Assembly (NCBI RefSeq): GCF_016616235.1
Contig: NZ_CP067100.1
Location: 5,081,001-5,145,000 of the forward strand
DNA: 64,000 nucleotides
Origin: Bradyrhizobium diazoefficiens
GTDB lineage: Bacteria > Pseudomonadota > Alphaproteobacteria > Rhizobiales > Xanthobacteraceae
Direction: 5' to 3'
Each line of letters starts with the position of its first letter. The stretch's first letter is position 1. This document shows positions 17,380 through 26,105 of the stretch, piece by piece. The notes beneath the pieces are model-generated. The model was not told where the DNA came from and searched no databases. It saw nothing but the letters and a program-made list of their open reading frames with translations. Both the position numbers and the translations under genes were made by a program.

Positions 17380-18378
17380 ATGATATCGACGAGCCGTCGC
17401 CAATTTGTGGGCGTGATCGCTTGGGCACTTGCATTGGCGGGCCTTGCAGCGCCAGCCGCAGCCGCCGAGAGATGGGATCTCTATATCTACAATCCCGTGG
17501 CCACGGTGGCAGCGGCCAAGGGCATGAGCGCCGTCGCCGAACAAATCGAAAAGGACACCGGCGGTGAGCTGTCGATCCGGCTGCACCTCGGGGGCTCGCT
17601 CCCTATCAACACCACCACCATCACCCAGGCCGTCAGCGACGACGTCGTGCAGATGGGCGACGACGGCTATTTCCTCGGCAACGTGCCGATCGGCGGCGTC
17701 CTGCGGCTGCCGATGCTGATCCGCTCGCTGGATGAGTACGAGAAGGCGGCGGACATCATGGCGCCGTACCTGGAGAAAGCCTTCGAGAAGAAGGGCGTGC
17801 TGGTCCTCGGCCAGTACCTCTATCCCTACCAGGTCGCGTTCTCAAGCAAGAAGCTGACTGCGCTGGCCGACATCAAGGGCCAGAAGATCCGCGTGACATC
17901 GCCCGAGCAGGGCGAGTTCATCAAGCGGCTCGGCGGCGTGCCTGTCACGCTCGGCGCCCCGGAAGTTCCCTCCGCGCTCGACCGCAGCATCGTCGACGGC
18001 GTGCTGACCGCGAACACCGGGGGCGGCAATACCTGGAAGGACCTGCTCAAGTTCAACTACCGGCTCGGCATCAACTATTTTAACTCCGTCGTGATCGTGA
18101 ACAAGGAGCGCTTCAACAAGCTGTCGCCGGAGATCCAGGTCAAGGTGCGCAAGGCCGTCGCCGACAACATGCCGCTCATCACCAAGGCGATGGCGGATGA
18201 GGAAGACAGCCTCAGCAAGAAGTTCGCCGAAGGCGGCATGACGGTGACCGAGCCGCAACCCGGCGATCTCGACGTCGGCACCAAGGCGATTTCGGCCTAT
18301 TGGGATGAATGGGCAAAATCGAAGGGGCCGGATGCTGCGGCCGCGCTCAAGCAGGTTCGTGCGGCGCTTGGCCGGTAA
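17380..18378 (+). CDS. dctP: TRAP transporter substrate-binding protein
   Basis: The DctP-type periplasmic receptor has 332 residues. The ATG at 17380 (after GGGAGAAAACA) opens a leader with a twin-arginine motif (STSRRQFVGVIAW) and a cleavage region near APAAAA. The mature part shows the family helix and arginine segment (ADIKGQKIRVTSPEQGEFIKRLGGVPVTLG) near residue 168, where an arginine normally binds the substrate carboxylate. The ligand should be a carboxylic acid. dctQ follows after six bases and dctM overlaps it, making a full TRAP operon. Confidence 0.93.
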   Translation: MISTSRRQFVGVIAWALALAGLAAPAAAAERWDLYIYNPVATVAAAKGMSAVAEQIEKDTGGELSIRLHLGGSLPINTTTITQAVSDDVVQMGDDGYFLGNVPIGGVLRLPMLIRSLDEYEKAADIMAPYLEKAFEKKGVLVLGQYLYPYQVAFSSKKLTALADIKGQKIRVTSPEQGEFIKRLGGVPVTLGAPEVPSALDRSIVDGVLTANTGGGNTWKDLLKFNYRLGINYFNSVVIVNKERFNKLSPEIQVKVRKAVADNMPLITKAMADEEDSLSKKFAEGGMTVTEPQPGDLDVGTKAISAYWDEWAKSKGPDAAAALKQVRAALGR

Positions 18379-18384
18379 TCGATC

Positions 18385-18939
18385 ATGGCTGGCAGCATGG
18401 AGATCAAGGAGGTGGCGCCTGACGGCACCGTCCACTTCATCGACAACGTCTCGTCGGGCCCCGGCCCGGTCGAGAACGCCTCGGAAGCGATTTGCGCGCT
18501 CTTCCTAATGGCCATGATCATCCTGATCGGAGCCGAGGCGATCGCACGCAATCTGTTTGCGACATCGCTCCAGATCACAGACGAGATTGGCGGCTATCTG
18601 CTCGTGGCCATGACCTTCCTGAGCATGTCGGTCGCCGAAGCCCATGGCGCATTTCACCGGGTCGAACTGGTTCAGGCCCGCCTCGGACAATCCGCCCGGC
18701 TGGCGTCGCAGATCGTCTTCGACGTGATGTCGCTGGTCGCCTCCGCGTTGATTACCTGGCACCTGATGCGCCTGGTCATGAACTCGTGGCGCTCGGAGGA
18801 CGTGGCGCCCACGCCGCTGCAGACGCCGCTGTGGATGCCGCAGACCACCATGGCGATCGGCATGTTCCTGCTCTGCCTCGCCCTCGCCCGCACGATCCTG
18901 ACCAAGGTTCGCCGCCTTCGCGGGAGTACGCAGCCATGA
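18385..18939 (+). CDS. dctQ: TRAP transporter small permease
   Basis: The DctQ-type membrane subunit (184 residues) has four hydrophobic segments: AICALFLMAMIILIGAEAIA, then LLVAMTFLSMSVAEA followed by the family HGAFHRVELV, a third near ASQIVFDVMSLVASALI, and a last near MAIGMFLLCLALA. It helps DctM receive substrate from the binding protein. Its stop codon overlaps the dctM start (ATGA). Confidence 0.92.
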   Translation: MAGSMEIKEVAPDGTVHFIDNVSSGPGPVENASEAICALFLMAMIILIGAEAIARNLFATSLQITDEIGGYLLVAMTFLSMSVAEAHGAFHRVELVQARLGQSARLASQIVFDVMSLVASALITWHLMRLVMNSWRSEDVAPTPLQTPLWMPQTTMAIGMFLLCLALARTILTKVRRLRGSTQP

Positions 18940-20243
18940 CGCCCGGGGTCGAACTGATTTTTGTCTTGGCGATCTTCATCGGCCTATTGTGCGTGGGGAC
19001 CACGATCCCGTTTGCGATTACGGTGCCATCCGTCCTCTATCTGCTCCTGCATGCGGGTCTACCCGGACTGAAGGGCATCGGCCTCGTCAGCTGGGGCAGC
19101 ATGAACAGCTTCACGCTGAGTGCGATCCCCCTGTTCATCCTGATGGCCGAAATTCTCCAGGAGAGCCGCCTGAGCTTGAGGGTCTATCATGGCCTGTCCA
19201 AGCTGGTGTCCTGGATCCCGGGGGGCCTGCTGCAAACCAACATCGCGGGATGCGCGATCTTCGCGGCCATCAGCGGTTCGAGCGTGGTCACCGCCGCCTC
19301 GATCGGCCGGGTCGCGCTGCCTGAATTGCAGAAGCGCAAATACAGTCCGCGCCTGTCGGCGGGCTCGCTGGCGGCGGGCGGCACACTCGGCATCCTAATT
19401 CCGCCGAGCATCGCGATGATCGTCTACGGCACCTTCACCGAGACCTCCGTCGCCAAACTTTTCGTGGCCGGCGTGATGCCGGGCCTGCTGCTAACCGCGA
19501 TGTTCATGGGCTATATCGCCATGCATGCGTGGTTCAGACCCGGGACCGCTCCGCGCGAGGTTGGCGCTCGTTCGGGTCGAGAACTGCTCGCGGCCCTGCT
19601 CGACGTCATCCCGTTCATGGTGCTGATCGGCGGCACCATCGGCAGCATCTATTCGGGGCTGGTCACGCCAACTGAGGCGGCGGCGATCGGCTGCGTGCTG
19701 GCGATGATCATCGCGGCGTTCTGGGGCGAACTCAGCGTCGCGATCCTCTGGCACGCCTTGCAGACCACCGTGCGCGTGTGCGGCAACATTCTGTTCATCG
19801 TCTACGCCGCGTTCCTGTTCTCCTACGCCATCAGCTATGCCGGCGTCGGCGAGCAGATCACGCAATTTCTGGTCAATCTGAAGCTTTCCAAGCTGGAGTT
19901 CTTCTTCGCCCTGTTCGTTCTTTACACGGTGCTGGGCTGCCTAGTCGAAAGCCTCGGCATGATCGTGGTAACGGTGCCGCTGCTCTATCCGGTTCTGGTC
20001 CAGTACGGCATCGATCCAATCTGGTTCGGCGTGATCCTGGTGCTCTTCATCGAGATGGGCCAGATCTCGCCTCCGATCGGCATCAACCTGTTCGTGATCC
20101 AGAGCATCTGGACCGGCAAGCTGAGCGACGTCGTCGCGGGCACGATCCCGTTTCACCTGATCATGTTCGCGCTGCTCGGCCTGCTGGTGATCTTCCCTGA
20201 AATTGCAATGTGGCTGCCTTCACAAGTCACTGCCGTTCCCTGA
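18936..20243 (+). CDS. dctM: TRAP transporter large permease
   Basis: The DctM-type subunit has 435 residues and drives sodium- or proton-coupled uptake across the inner membrane. The ATG at 18936 overlaps the dctQ stop, so the longer frame upstream is a shadow. Family signatures include AIPLFILMAEIL, NIAGCAIFAAISGSSVVTAASIG, and SLAAGGTLGILIPPSIAMIVYGTFTE, and the late QISPPIGINLFVIQ. It is the last transporter gene before the SMP-30-like gene. Confidence 0.95.
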   Translation: MTPGVELIFVLAIFIGLLCVGTTIPFAITVPSVLYLLLHAGLPGLKGIGLVSWGSMNSFTLSAIPLFILMAEILQESRLSLRVYHGLSKLVSWIPGGLLQTNIAGCAIFAAISGSSVVTAASIGRVALPELQKRKYSPRLSAGSLAAGGTLGILIPPSIAMIVYGTFTETSVAKLFVAGVMPGLLLTAMFMGYIAMHAWFRPGTAPREVGARSGRELLAALLDVIPFMVLIGGTIGSIYSGLVTPTEAAAIGCVLAMIIAAFWGELSVAILWHALQTTVRVCGNILFIVYAAFLFSYAISYAGVGEQITQFLVNLKLSKLEFFFALFVLYTVLGCLVESLGMIVVTVPLLYPVLVQYGIDPIWFGVILVLFIEMGQISPPIGINLFVIQSIWTGKLSDVVAGTIPFHLIMFALLGLLVIFPEIAMWLPSQVTAVP

Positions 20244-20256
20244 GCGAGTTGCCCCG

Positions 20257-21174
20257 ATGTACGCACCACCCGAAGAGATCAAGACCGAGGTCTTCGCCCG
20301 CCTGCCTGACAAGTTCCGCCGCAAGGATCCCGACAACGCCTGGTCGCTGGTGAACCGCCGCGGACTGGTGGCAGATTCCTTCATCGAGGGTCCGTCGTTC
20401 GACCGCGACGGCAATCTTTATGTCGTCGACATTCCTTACGGACGAATCTTCCGCATCTCGCCGGCCGGTGAGTTCACACTGGTCGCCGAATATGATGGCG
20501 AGCCAAACGGATTGAAAATCGCGCGCGACGGGCGGATCGTCATTACGGATTATCGTCATGGGCTCTTGACGCTCGATCCGGCCGGCGGCAAGGTCACCTC
20601 GATGCTGGAGCGGCGCTGGTCGGAGCGTTTCAAGGGCGTCAACGACCTGGTCTTTGCCGACAATGGCGACGTCTATTTCACCGACCAGGGCCAGACCGGC
20701 ATGCACGACCCGACCGGCCGCGTCTATCGCCTGCGCGTGGACGGAGCGCTCGACCAGATCGTCAACAACGTCCCCAGCCCGAACGGCCTCGTGCTCAACG
20801 GCAGCGAACACATCCTCTACGTCGCCGCCACCCGAGGTAATGCGATCTGGCGGATCCCACTGATGCCCGACGGCACGGCATCGAAGGTCGGCATCTTCAT
20901 CCAGCTATCCGGAAGCCTCGGCGGACCCGATGGCCTTGCGATGGACGAGCAGGACAACCTCGCCATCGCTCACGCCGGCCTCGGCACCGTCTGGATCTTC
21001 AGCCGCCTCGGTGAGCCGCTCTATCGGGCACGGTCCTGTCAGGGCCTCGCCACCACCAACCTGGCCTATGGCGGCTCTGACAACAAGAATCTCTACATCA
21101 CGGAATCCGAGACCGGCTGTGTGTTGGTCGCGCGACTTCCTGTTGCTGGACGAGTCATGGCATCGCATCGATAG
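20257..21174 (+). CDS. SMP-30/gluconolactonase/LRE family protein
   Basis: The product of 305 residues has the six-bladed propeller pattern of SMP-30 lactonases: EGPSFDRDGNLYVVDIPYGRIFRI near residue 46, FKGVNDLVFADNGDVYFTDQG, and NNVPSPNGLVLNG. Metal ligands expected in the family correspond to the Glu in the first segment, the Asn in SPNG and a later Asp near GGPDGLAMDE. It probably hydrolyses a lactone formed in, or fed into, the TRAP-linked pathway. The start ATG is 13 bases after dctM and has only a weak ribosome site, so it may be translated by coupling. Confidence 0.9.
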   Translation: MYAPPEEIKTEVFARLPDKFRRKDPDNAWSLVNRRGLVADSFIEGPSFDRDGNLYVVDIPYGRIFRISPAGEFTLVAEYDGEPNGLKIARDGRIVITDYRHGLLTLDPAGGKVTSMLERRWSERFKGVNDLVFADNGDVYFTDQGQTGMHDPTGRVYRLRVDGALDQIVNNVPSPNGLVLNGSEHILYVAATRGNAIWRIPLMPDGTASKVGIFIQLSGSLGGPDGLAMDEQDNLAIAHAGLGTVWIFSRLGEPLYRARSCQGLATTNLAYGGSDNKNLYITESETGCVLVARLPVAGRVMASHR

Positions 21175-21264
21175 TACGAGAAGAGGTTGGCGAGGGATCG
21201 GAACCAGCAGATCACGACAGACCGGCCGGAATTTGTTTGTTACGAAGATGAAAGGATAACCTTC

Positions 21265-21885
21265 ATGTTGAGGAAGGTTCGAACAGTTATATTGATGCTC
21301 GGCCTGACCGCCTCGGGCGCAGCGATGGCCGCATGGCCCGACGACAAGCCGGTCGAGGTCGTCGTTGGCTTCGCGGCGGGTGGTGGCACCGACGTCATGG
21401 CCCGCAAGCTGCTTCCCTTCGTCGAGAAGCGGCTCGGCGGGAATGCGCGGTTTGTCGTCCTCAACAAGCCCGGTGCCGGCGGCGAGATCGCGTTCGCCGC
21501 GATCGCGCGCGCCGCTCCCGATGCGTACTCGATGGGCGTGGTCAACGTGCCCGGCTACAACTTTCTGCCGATGACGCGGAAGACCCAATACACCATGGAC
21601 GAGATCCGCCTAGTCGCCCGCGTGGTCGACGATCCCAGCGTGATCGTCGTTCGCAGCGACAGCCCGTTCACGACTCTCGCGAGCGTGCTCGATGCGCTGC
21701 GCAAGAAGCCGGGTTCGGTCACGTTTGGCCATAACGGCGCGGGCACCAACGGCCATCTGGCCATCCGCATGCTCGCGAAGGCCGCAGGCGTCGAGCCGAA
21801 CGAGATTTCCTACCGCGGAACTGCGGCACAGAGGACCGACGTCCTTGGCAGCCATCTCGATATCGGAATGGTCAGCCTGAGCTGA
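21265..21885 (+). pseudogene. Truncated Bug/TctC-type tripartite tricarboxylate binding protein
   Basis: The frame starts with a good ribosome site (GAAAGGA) and a signal peptide, then shows WPDDKPVEVVVGFAAGGGTDVMARKL and LNKPGAGGEIAFA, typical of Bug receptors. It stops after 206 residues, at GSHLDIGMVSLS, where intact members run to about 320. The break is at the same place where a Ku gene fragment begins on the other strand, so the 3' third was lost by rearrangement. It may have belonged to the preceding TRAP and lactonase set. Function is unlikely, because the second lobe of the binding fold is missing. Confidence 0.85.
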
Positions 21886-21989
21886 TTGAAGGAAATCTTC
21901 TCGCTCTCCGAGGTGGCGGGATAAAGCGCGACCGGGCAGGTCACCAGAGACAATCGCAGAAAGCCCTTCCAATTGGCGCGCGGTGCCAT
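21879..21989 (-). pseudogene. ku: N-terminal fragment of a Ku (DNA end-joining) gene
   Basis: The ATG at 21989 opens MAPRANWKGFLRLSLVTCPV and continues to SEKISFNQL, the first 37 residues of bacterial Ku as found in rhizobia. After that the reading frame turns into antisense of the truncated Bug gene and no Ku sequence remains. Ku binds double-strand ends in non-homologous end joining with LigD. This copy cannot be functional. The start codon and 5' flank of the old gene are preserved. Confidence 0.85.
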
Positions 21990-22102
21990 GTACGCAGAAC
22001 TCCGATCTTGGAATACCTGACTCAAGACGAATGGAGGCGCCGGGTTCCGACAAGCCAGAAAGCCCACCGCATGTTTTCTACGGAAGGGGTATCGACTCTT
22101 TC

Positions 22103-22117
22103 GTTCCTGTTATGTTC
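22103..22117 (+). promoter_or_regulatory. Candidate LexA (SOS) box, GTTC-N7-GTTC
   Basis: GTTCCTGTTATGTTC matches the direct-repeat LexA box of alphaproteobacteria (GTTC, seven bases, GTTC). It ends nine bases before the ATG of the hypothetical gene at 22127, overlapping where its promoter should be. About two chance matches are expected in a window of this size, so the position carries most of the weight. Confidence 0.6.
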
Positions 22118-22126
22118 TAATTGGGT

Positions 22127-22525
22127 ATGTCTGATCGACCCGCGAGCTGGCGCATGCCCAATCCGAAGCAGATGGAAAAGATGGCCGCTGTTGCCCGCCG
22201 ACATTCGATGCGGCTCCCTGGATTGGCTCCTGACGCCGATCTTCCGCCGGAATACTGGCAGGCTCTTCTGGAAGACGCTCGCGTCGAAACAGGGCCGGCT
22301 CCTCCCTTCCCCGGAGCGCTGCGGCTAAGTCAAATTCCTCAACATGTCTTGCGGGTGGGATGCCGCCGATGCGGCAGGCTGGTCGAGATCCAGAAGGTAG
22401 ACGCCACACGTGTGTACGGTGCAGACGCGATCTGGAAGGAGGTCGGCAGGCGGCTATTGGACAATACCTGTACGCATCGGACAGGGCGTTACGAAGAGGA
22501 TGGCTGTTGGCCAACGTTCGACTAG
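22127..22525 (+). CDS. Hypothetical zinc-knuckle protein, possibly SOS-controlled
   Basis: The product (132 residues) belongs to a family I recognise only as conserved hypothetical proteins of rhizobia. The conserved core is ALRLSQIPQHVLRVGCRRCG, with a CxxC pair, then VEIQKVDATRVYG, and a second possible ligand pair formed by Cys and His in DNTCTHRTG. The ATG at 22127 is preferred over a TTG six bases earlier. No normal ribosome site fits between the LexA-type box and the start, so the transcript may be nearly leaderless. No function is known to me. Confidence 0.75.
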   Translation: MSDRPASWRMPNPKQMEKMAAVARRHSMRLPGLAPDADLPPEYWQALLEDARVETGPAPPFPGALRLSQIPQHVLRVGCRRCGRLVEIQKVDATRVYGADAIWKEVGRRLLDNTCTHRTGRYEEDGCWPTFD

Positions 22526-22534
22526 GCACGGCGA

Positions 22535-22876
22535 ATGGCCCCGAAGCACCATCCAACACCCCTTTCCGGGAGCGGCCGAAAGGCTCTCGGGAAGGAGCTC
22601 AGCAGAGCCCGTGTGATGACCGCGATCCTCGGCTCGCAGTCGGCTGAAGCCCGCGCCAAAGGCGAGGCACTCATCCGTCAGGCCGACAAGCTGCTTTGCG
22701 AGTCGTGGAACGAAAAGATGTGGGCCGATGGAGGACCGATCGATCCGTCCCCCACCATCGACCAAGCCGTGAACGGCGGATACTCCTGGCTCGAGATTGA
22801 GTGCTCGCGCTGCAAGACGAAGCGGGACGTGGACTTGGCTGCGCTGAGTCAACCAATTACGCTGGTATTTCACTAG
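22535..22876 (+). CDS. Hypothetical CxxC protein, C-terminally truncated
   Basis: The product has 113 residues. Its core, PSPTIDQAVNGGYSWLEIECSRCKTKRDVDLAAL, matches the family represented again at 25204 (there PSPALGGALNAGYRYLEVKCLGC). Full members carry a second CxxC pair about 30 residues later; here the frame ends with SQPITLVFH before it. It therefore looks cut short. ATG at 22535 is used, but the internal ATG at 22616 begins the part with clear similarity. It lies nine bases after the preceding hypothetical gene. Confidence 0.6.
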   Translation: MAPKHHPTPLSGSGRKALGKELSRARVMTAILGSQSAEARAKGEALIRQADKLLCESWNEKMWADGGPIDPSPTIDQAVNGGYSWLEIECSRCKTKRDVDLAALSQPITLVFH

Positions 22877-23140
22877 CTTTTCCGTCGAGGTCCTTAGCCC
22901 TCCAGGTCCATTGTCACTCAGAAAGGATGTTTGGATCTCTGGCTTGGAGGCATCATCGCGGCCGGTCGCGCCGAACAGAGGGCCTTGATGGTACGATTGC
23001 GTCCGGGACGTATTGTATGGCGCCGTTCGAGTGGACGAGATCGATGTCACCACATTTTCATGACGAGAACCCGTCAACGCGCTTGCTGAGAGACTCGCAC
23101 AGGCGTCTGATCGTGGCGGGCGCAGGCTTCGAGAGCATCC

Positions 23141-24796
23141 ATGGGCAACGAACTCGTCGTTCGAAAGTCCAGCCTTCCAGCGGCTCAAAAAGTGTGTAGA
23201 GCCGCCCAGTACGTTCGTATGTCTACCGAACGGCAGCAGTATTCGATCCAGAACCAAGCTGCGGTGATCGCCGCTTATGCGCACGCGCACAATCTGACGC
23301 TTGTTCGAACCTACAGAGACGAGGGCGAGAGTGGTCTCCTGATCAAGAATCGAGCCGGTCTCATTCAACTTCTAGAAGACGTACAAGCGGGAGAGGCCGA
23401 TTTTGCTCATGTCCTGGTTTATGACGTGAGCCGCTGGGGCCGCTTTCAGGATGTGGACGAAAGTGCGCACTACGAGTTTCTCTGCAAACGAGCCGGCATC
23501 AGAGTGGCCTACTGTGCTGAGCAATTCGACAACGACGGGAGCATGCTCGCCAGCATCGTCAAGAACATCAAACGAGTCATGGCGGCCGAGTACAGCCGGG
23601 AGCTTTCGGCCAAGGTCTATGCCGGTCAATGTCGGTTCGCTCGGCTCGGCTACAAACCTTGCGGCAAGGTTGGCTATGGTCTGGTTCGGGAGCTTGTTGA
23701 CGAGAAAGAGCAATCGAAGGGCGCGCTGAAGAAAGGAGAGCGCAAGTATCTTGCAACTGATCACATCCGAGTGCGCCCCGGTCCCCCGAAGGAGGTGGCT
23801 GCTGTCAGATGGATATTTAGTCGGTTCTTGGAAGTGAAGTGTGAGACGGTAGTAGCTTGGGAGCTGAACAAGCGGAAGGTGCCAACTCGCACGGGGAAGC
23901 CGTGGACACGCGTGATGGTCGGCGCGATCCTCAGAGACGAGAGTTACATCGGCAATCTCGTTTTCAACCGCCGCTCATGGAAGCTGCGTCAAATCCGCTC
24001 GTACAATCCTCCTGAACAGTGGATCAGGGCTGAAAACTGCCTTGAGCCGATAATCGAGCGCGCTGTCTTCACAAGAGTTTCTAAGTTCATCCAAGAGCGG
24101 CGCGTCGATCTGACCGAGGATGAGATGCTTGTGCGGTTACGCCGAACCCTGCACAAGGAGGGGCGGTTAAGCATCAGCATTATCGACCGTACGCCGGGCC
24201 TACCCTGTGTGGCGACTTGTCAGACCCATTTCGGCAGCATGCGGAATCTCTATCGCTTGCTCGGCTACACGCCCAAGCGGAACTATGAATTTCTGGAATT
24301 GCGGCCTCTCTGGTCGGGGCAAAAAGTAGAACTCGCGGCTGGGATTGGCGCGGCCGTGCGAAAGGCGGGCTGTCGTACGAGTACGGGAGGCTGGACAGAT
24401 TCGTTGCGTGTGAATGGTACCACTTGTGTTTCGGTTAGGGCGGCTCGCTGGACTCCGGGAAAGGAGGAAACTCATTCGCCGCATTGGACCATTCAATGCG
24501 ACGCGCACGTGCCTGCTGGGTGGATTGCTGCCATCAGGCTATCTGAGCATAATGAGGCTGTACTGGACTATGTGTTGTTGCCGACAGATGGCAGAGTGAA
24601 GCGAACCATCAGATTCTCGGAGGCGGCCCGCGAACGTCGCTCAATTGTCTCATTCAAAACACCCGACGCTCTCGTGCGCGCAATCACCCGGAGGCTAACC
24701 AAGAAAAACCGTGCTTCCCGAGCCATGCCAGCCCCGATGAGCAAGCTACCGAAAGTAGCCCAGCCCAAAGCCAAGAACGGCCCCGCGCGGCACTGA
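23141..24796 (+). CDS. Large serine recombinase
   Basis: The protein of 551 residues starts with a resolvase catalytic domain: YVRMSTERQQYSIQNQ holds the nucleophile Ser28, and LVYDVSRWGRFQD and AAEYSRELSAKV are the other family motifs. A recombinase DNA-binding domain follows (VGYGLVRE, VRWIFSRFLEVKCETVVAWELNKRKVPT, WTRVMVGAILRDESYIGNLVFNRR). The last 200 residues are not the usual zinc-ribbon and coiled-coil part: they include EDEMLVRLRRTLHKEGRLS and HFGSMRNLYRLLGY, and end in a basic tail. Such enzymes integrate or excise mobile DNA at att sites. It is the only mobility gene here, close to the Bug/Ku junction, but I could not locate att sites. Confidence 0.92.
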   Translation: MGNELVVRKSSLPAAQKVCRAAQYVRMSTERQQYSIQNQAAVIAAYAHAHNLTLVRTYRDEGESGLLIKNRAGLIQLLEDVQAGEADFAHVLVYDVSRWGRFQDVDESAHYEFLCKRAGIRVAYCAEQFDNDGSMLASIVKNIKRVMAAEYSRELSAKVYAGQCRFARLGYKPCGKVGYGLVRELVDEKEQSKGALKKGERKYLATDHIRVRPGPPKEVAAVRWIFSRFLEVKCETVVAWELNKRKVPTRTGKPWTRVMVGAILRDESYIGNLVFNRRSWKLRQIRSYNPPEQWIRAENCLEPIIERAVFTRVSKFIQERRVDLTEDEMLVRLRRTLHKEGRLSISIIDRTPGLPCVATCQTHFGSMRNLYRLLGYTPKRNYEFLELRPLWSGQKVELAAGIGAAVRKAGCRTSTGGWTDSLRVNGTTCVSVRAARWTPGKEETHSPHWTIQCDAHVPAGWIAAIRLSEHNEAVLDYVLLPTDGRVKRTIRFSEAARERRSIVSFKTPDALVRAITRRLTKKNRASRAMPAPMSKLPKVAQPKAKNGPARH

Positions 24797-24908
24797 TCGA
24801 ACGCAGGTAGAGGAATGCACCGAGTAGAGGGCCGTAGTTTCTTCGAAAGTCTCCATTGAGTTTCGCAATCTTCGACAGCTCGGAAGAGACCTCGACTTCA
24901 TCCGCCAT
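24684..24908 (-). CDS. Possible small membrane-associated protein, antisense to the recombinase 3' end
   Basis: The ATG at 24908 has a plausible ribosome site (GAAGGAACC) and reads 74 residues: a polar start (MADEVEVSSELSKIAKLNGD) then a hydrophobic run (WLWAGLLSVACSSGLAWLG). It overlaps the last 113 bases of the recombinase gene on the other strand. The part outside the overlap reads naturally, but no family is recognised, so this could be chance. Confidence 0.25.
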   Translation of the reverse strand: MADEVEVSSELSKIAKLNGDFRRNYGPLLGAFLYLRSISAARGRSWLWAGLLSVACSSGLAWLGKHGFSWLASG

Positions 24909-25203
24909 GACGCTGGTTCCTTCGAATGTGGGTAGAGCCAGCACCCTATGAACCACTGTTTTGCCCGACGGAGCAAGTGGAAATTTCGGTATATCGAAAA
25001 TTTTGTTTGGACGGAGCACGCAAGCCGCATCAATGTATTGGGCTCCTGCCGGCGAGTTCGTCCGGTTCCTAATTTTGAAAGCGTTGCGCGTAGTCGATCA
25101 ACAAGGCCAATCGCGACCCTTGACCAAGAGCTGGCCTTTTCTCCACAAGGCGGTTCTAAAGCTAGCGGCTTGCTTCGGCGCTCCTCCCGCGGAATCATCC
25201 GAG

Positions 25204-25899
25204 ATGGGCACCAAGTCGCGAGAATACCTATTCGGGGCGACGGTCCGGATCCTCGCCGAACGTGCGCGGGACGCTCGCAAGGATGCCGACACCTTGGCTT
25301 GTCAGGCCTGGAACGCGCGAATGCTTGGCTTCCAGGGACCTGCCCAGCCCTCCCCAGCCCTTGGCGGTGCCCTGAACGCGGGCTACCGCTATCTTGAGGT
25401 AAAGTGCCTCGGGTGCGACACGCACCAGACAGTCCCGCTGGACATCGTGCGGCGGCCGAAGACCACCCCTATCCATGAGCTAGAGCGTTATATGCGCTGC
25501 AAGCGATGCTCAGAACTTCAGGAGCGCCCATTCAAGCGTAGTCATCTTGTGGCATTGCGAACCACGAAGATTTCCACCAGCAATCCGCCTTCTGTTTGGT
25601 GGCCGGGGGAGCGTCAAATGAAGCTGACTGACCAAGGGCCATATTCCAGCCCAGAGGCCGCAGCGCGCAAGCTGATCGAGCTCGCTGCGGGCATCGAGGT
25701 CCAGGATTGCTGCCCGCTCAGTAAAGCAGCATCAGCGACATCCACGCCGCCAGCGACGCGCAAAGACCAATTCCCAGGTAAGGCAATGCTAGGCGCATCG
25801 GGCTTCTCCTCCGAAACGCGAATATGGATCAGTGTCGCACGCCGGTCGGCCGACGACTACGAATCCAGAGTTGCACCGGGTCGCTTCGGGGCTGCATGA
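25204..25899 (+). CDS. Chimeric hypothetical protein: CxxC family fused to a fragment of a second family
   Basis: The first 137 residues form a complete member of a rhizobial hypothetical family: NAGYRYLEVKCLGC, then HELERYMRCKRCSEL (two CxxC pairs), ending NPPSVWWPGER where the family normally stops. Here the stop is missing and the frame continues into MKLTDQGPYSSPEAAARKLIELAAGIE, the opening of a different conserved hypothetical protein, with its own ATG at 25618. After about 30 residues that similarity also ends and the tail looks like random translation. Two broken genes have thus been read into one frame. ATG at 25204 has a weak GGAATC site. Confidence 0.55.
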   Translation: MGTKSREYLFGATVRILAERARDARKDADTLACQAWNARMLGFQGPAQPSPALGGALNAGYRYLEVKCLGCDTHQTVPLDIVRRPKTTPIHELERYMRCKRCSELQERPFKRSHLVALRTTKISTSNPPSVWWPGERQMKLTDQGPYSSPEAAARKLIELAAGIEVQDCCPLSKAASATSTPPATRKDQFPGKAMLGASGFSSETRIWISVARRSADDYESRVAPGRFGAA

Positions 25900-26105
25900 T
25901 GCGCCTCGACCATTCGAAGAAACGGCTCCCGCATCCTTGGGGCGCTGAAGCAGGGGACGGATGCTGGAGCCGTTCCTCGGATACCTGACGCCAGCGCGAA
26001 TCCTCACCTGTGCTCTTTCTACCGACAATGCAGTAGCTCGCGCGTGGTCTGAGCCACCAGTAATCGACAATTTGACTCTCGCCGGCGCCGCGCTTCGATG
26101 GCGGC

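Noticed and set aside
22454..23368. Minus-strand frame with an SDNGP stretch suggesting a transposase
   Set aside because: The DDE-type motifs are not in the right order and the rest is antisense of the hypothetical genes; no terminal repeats found.
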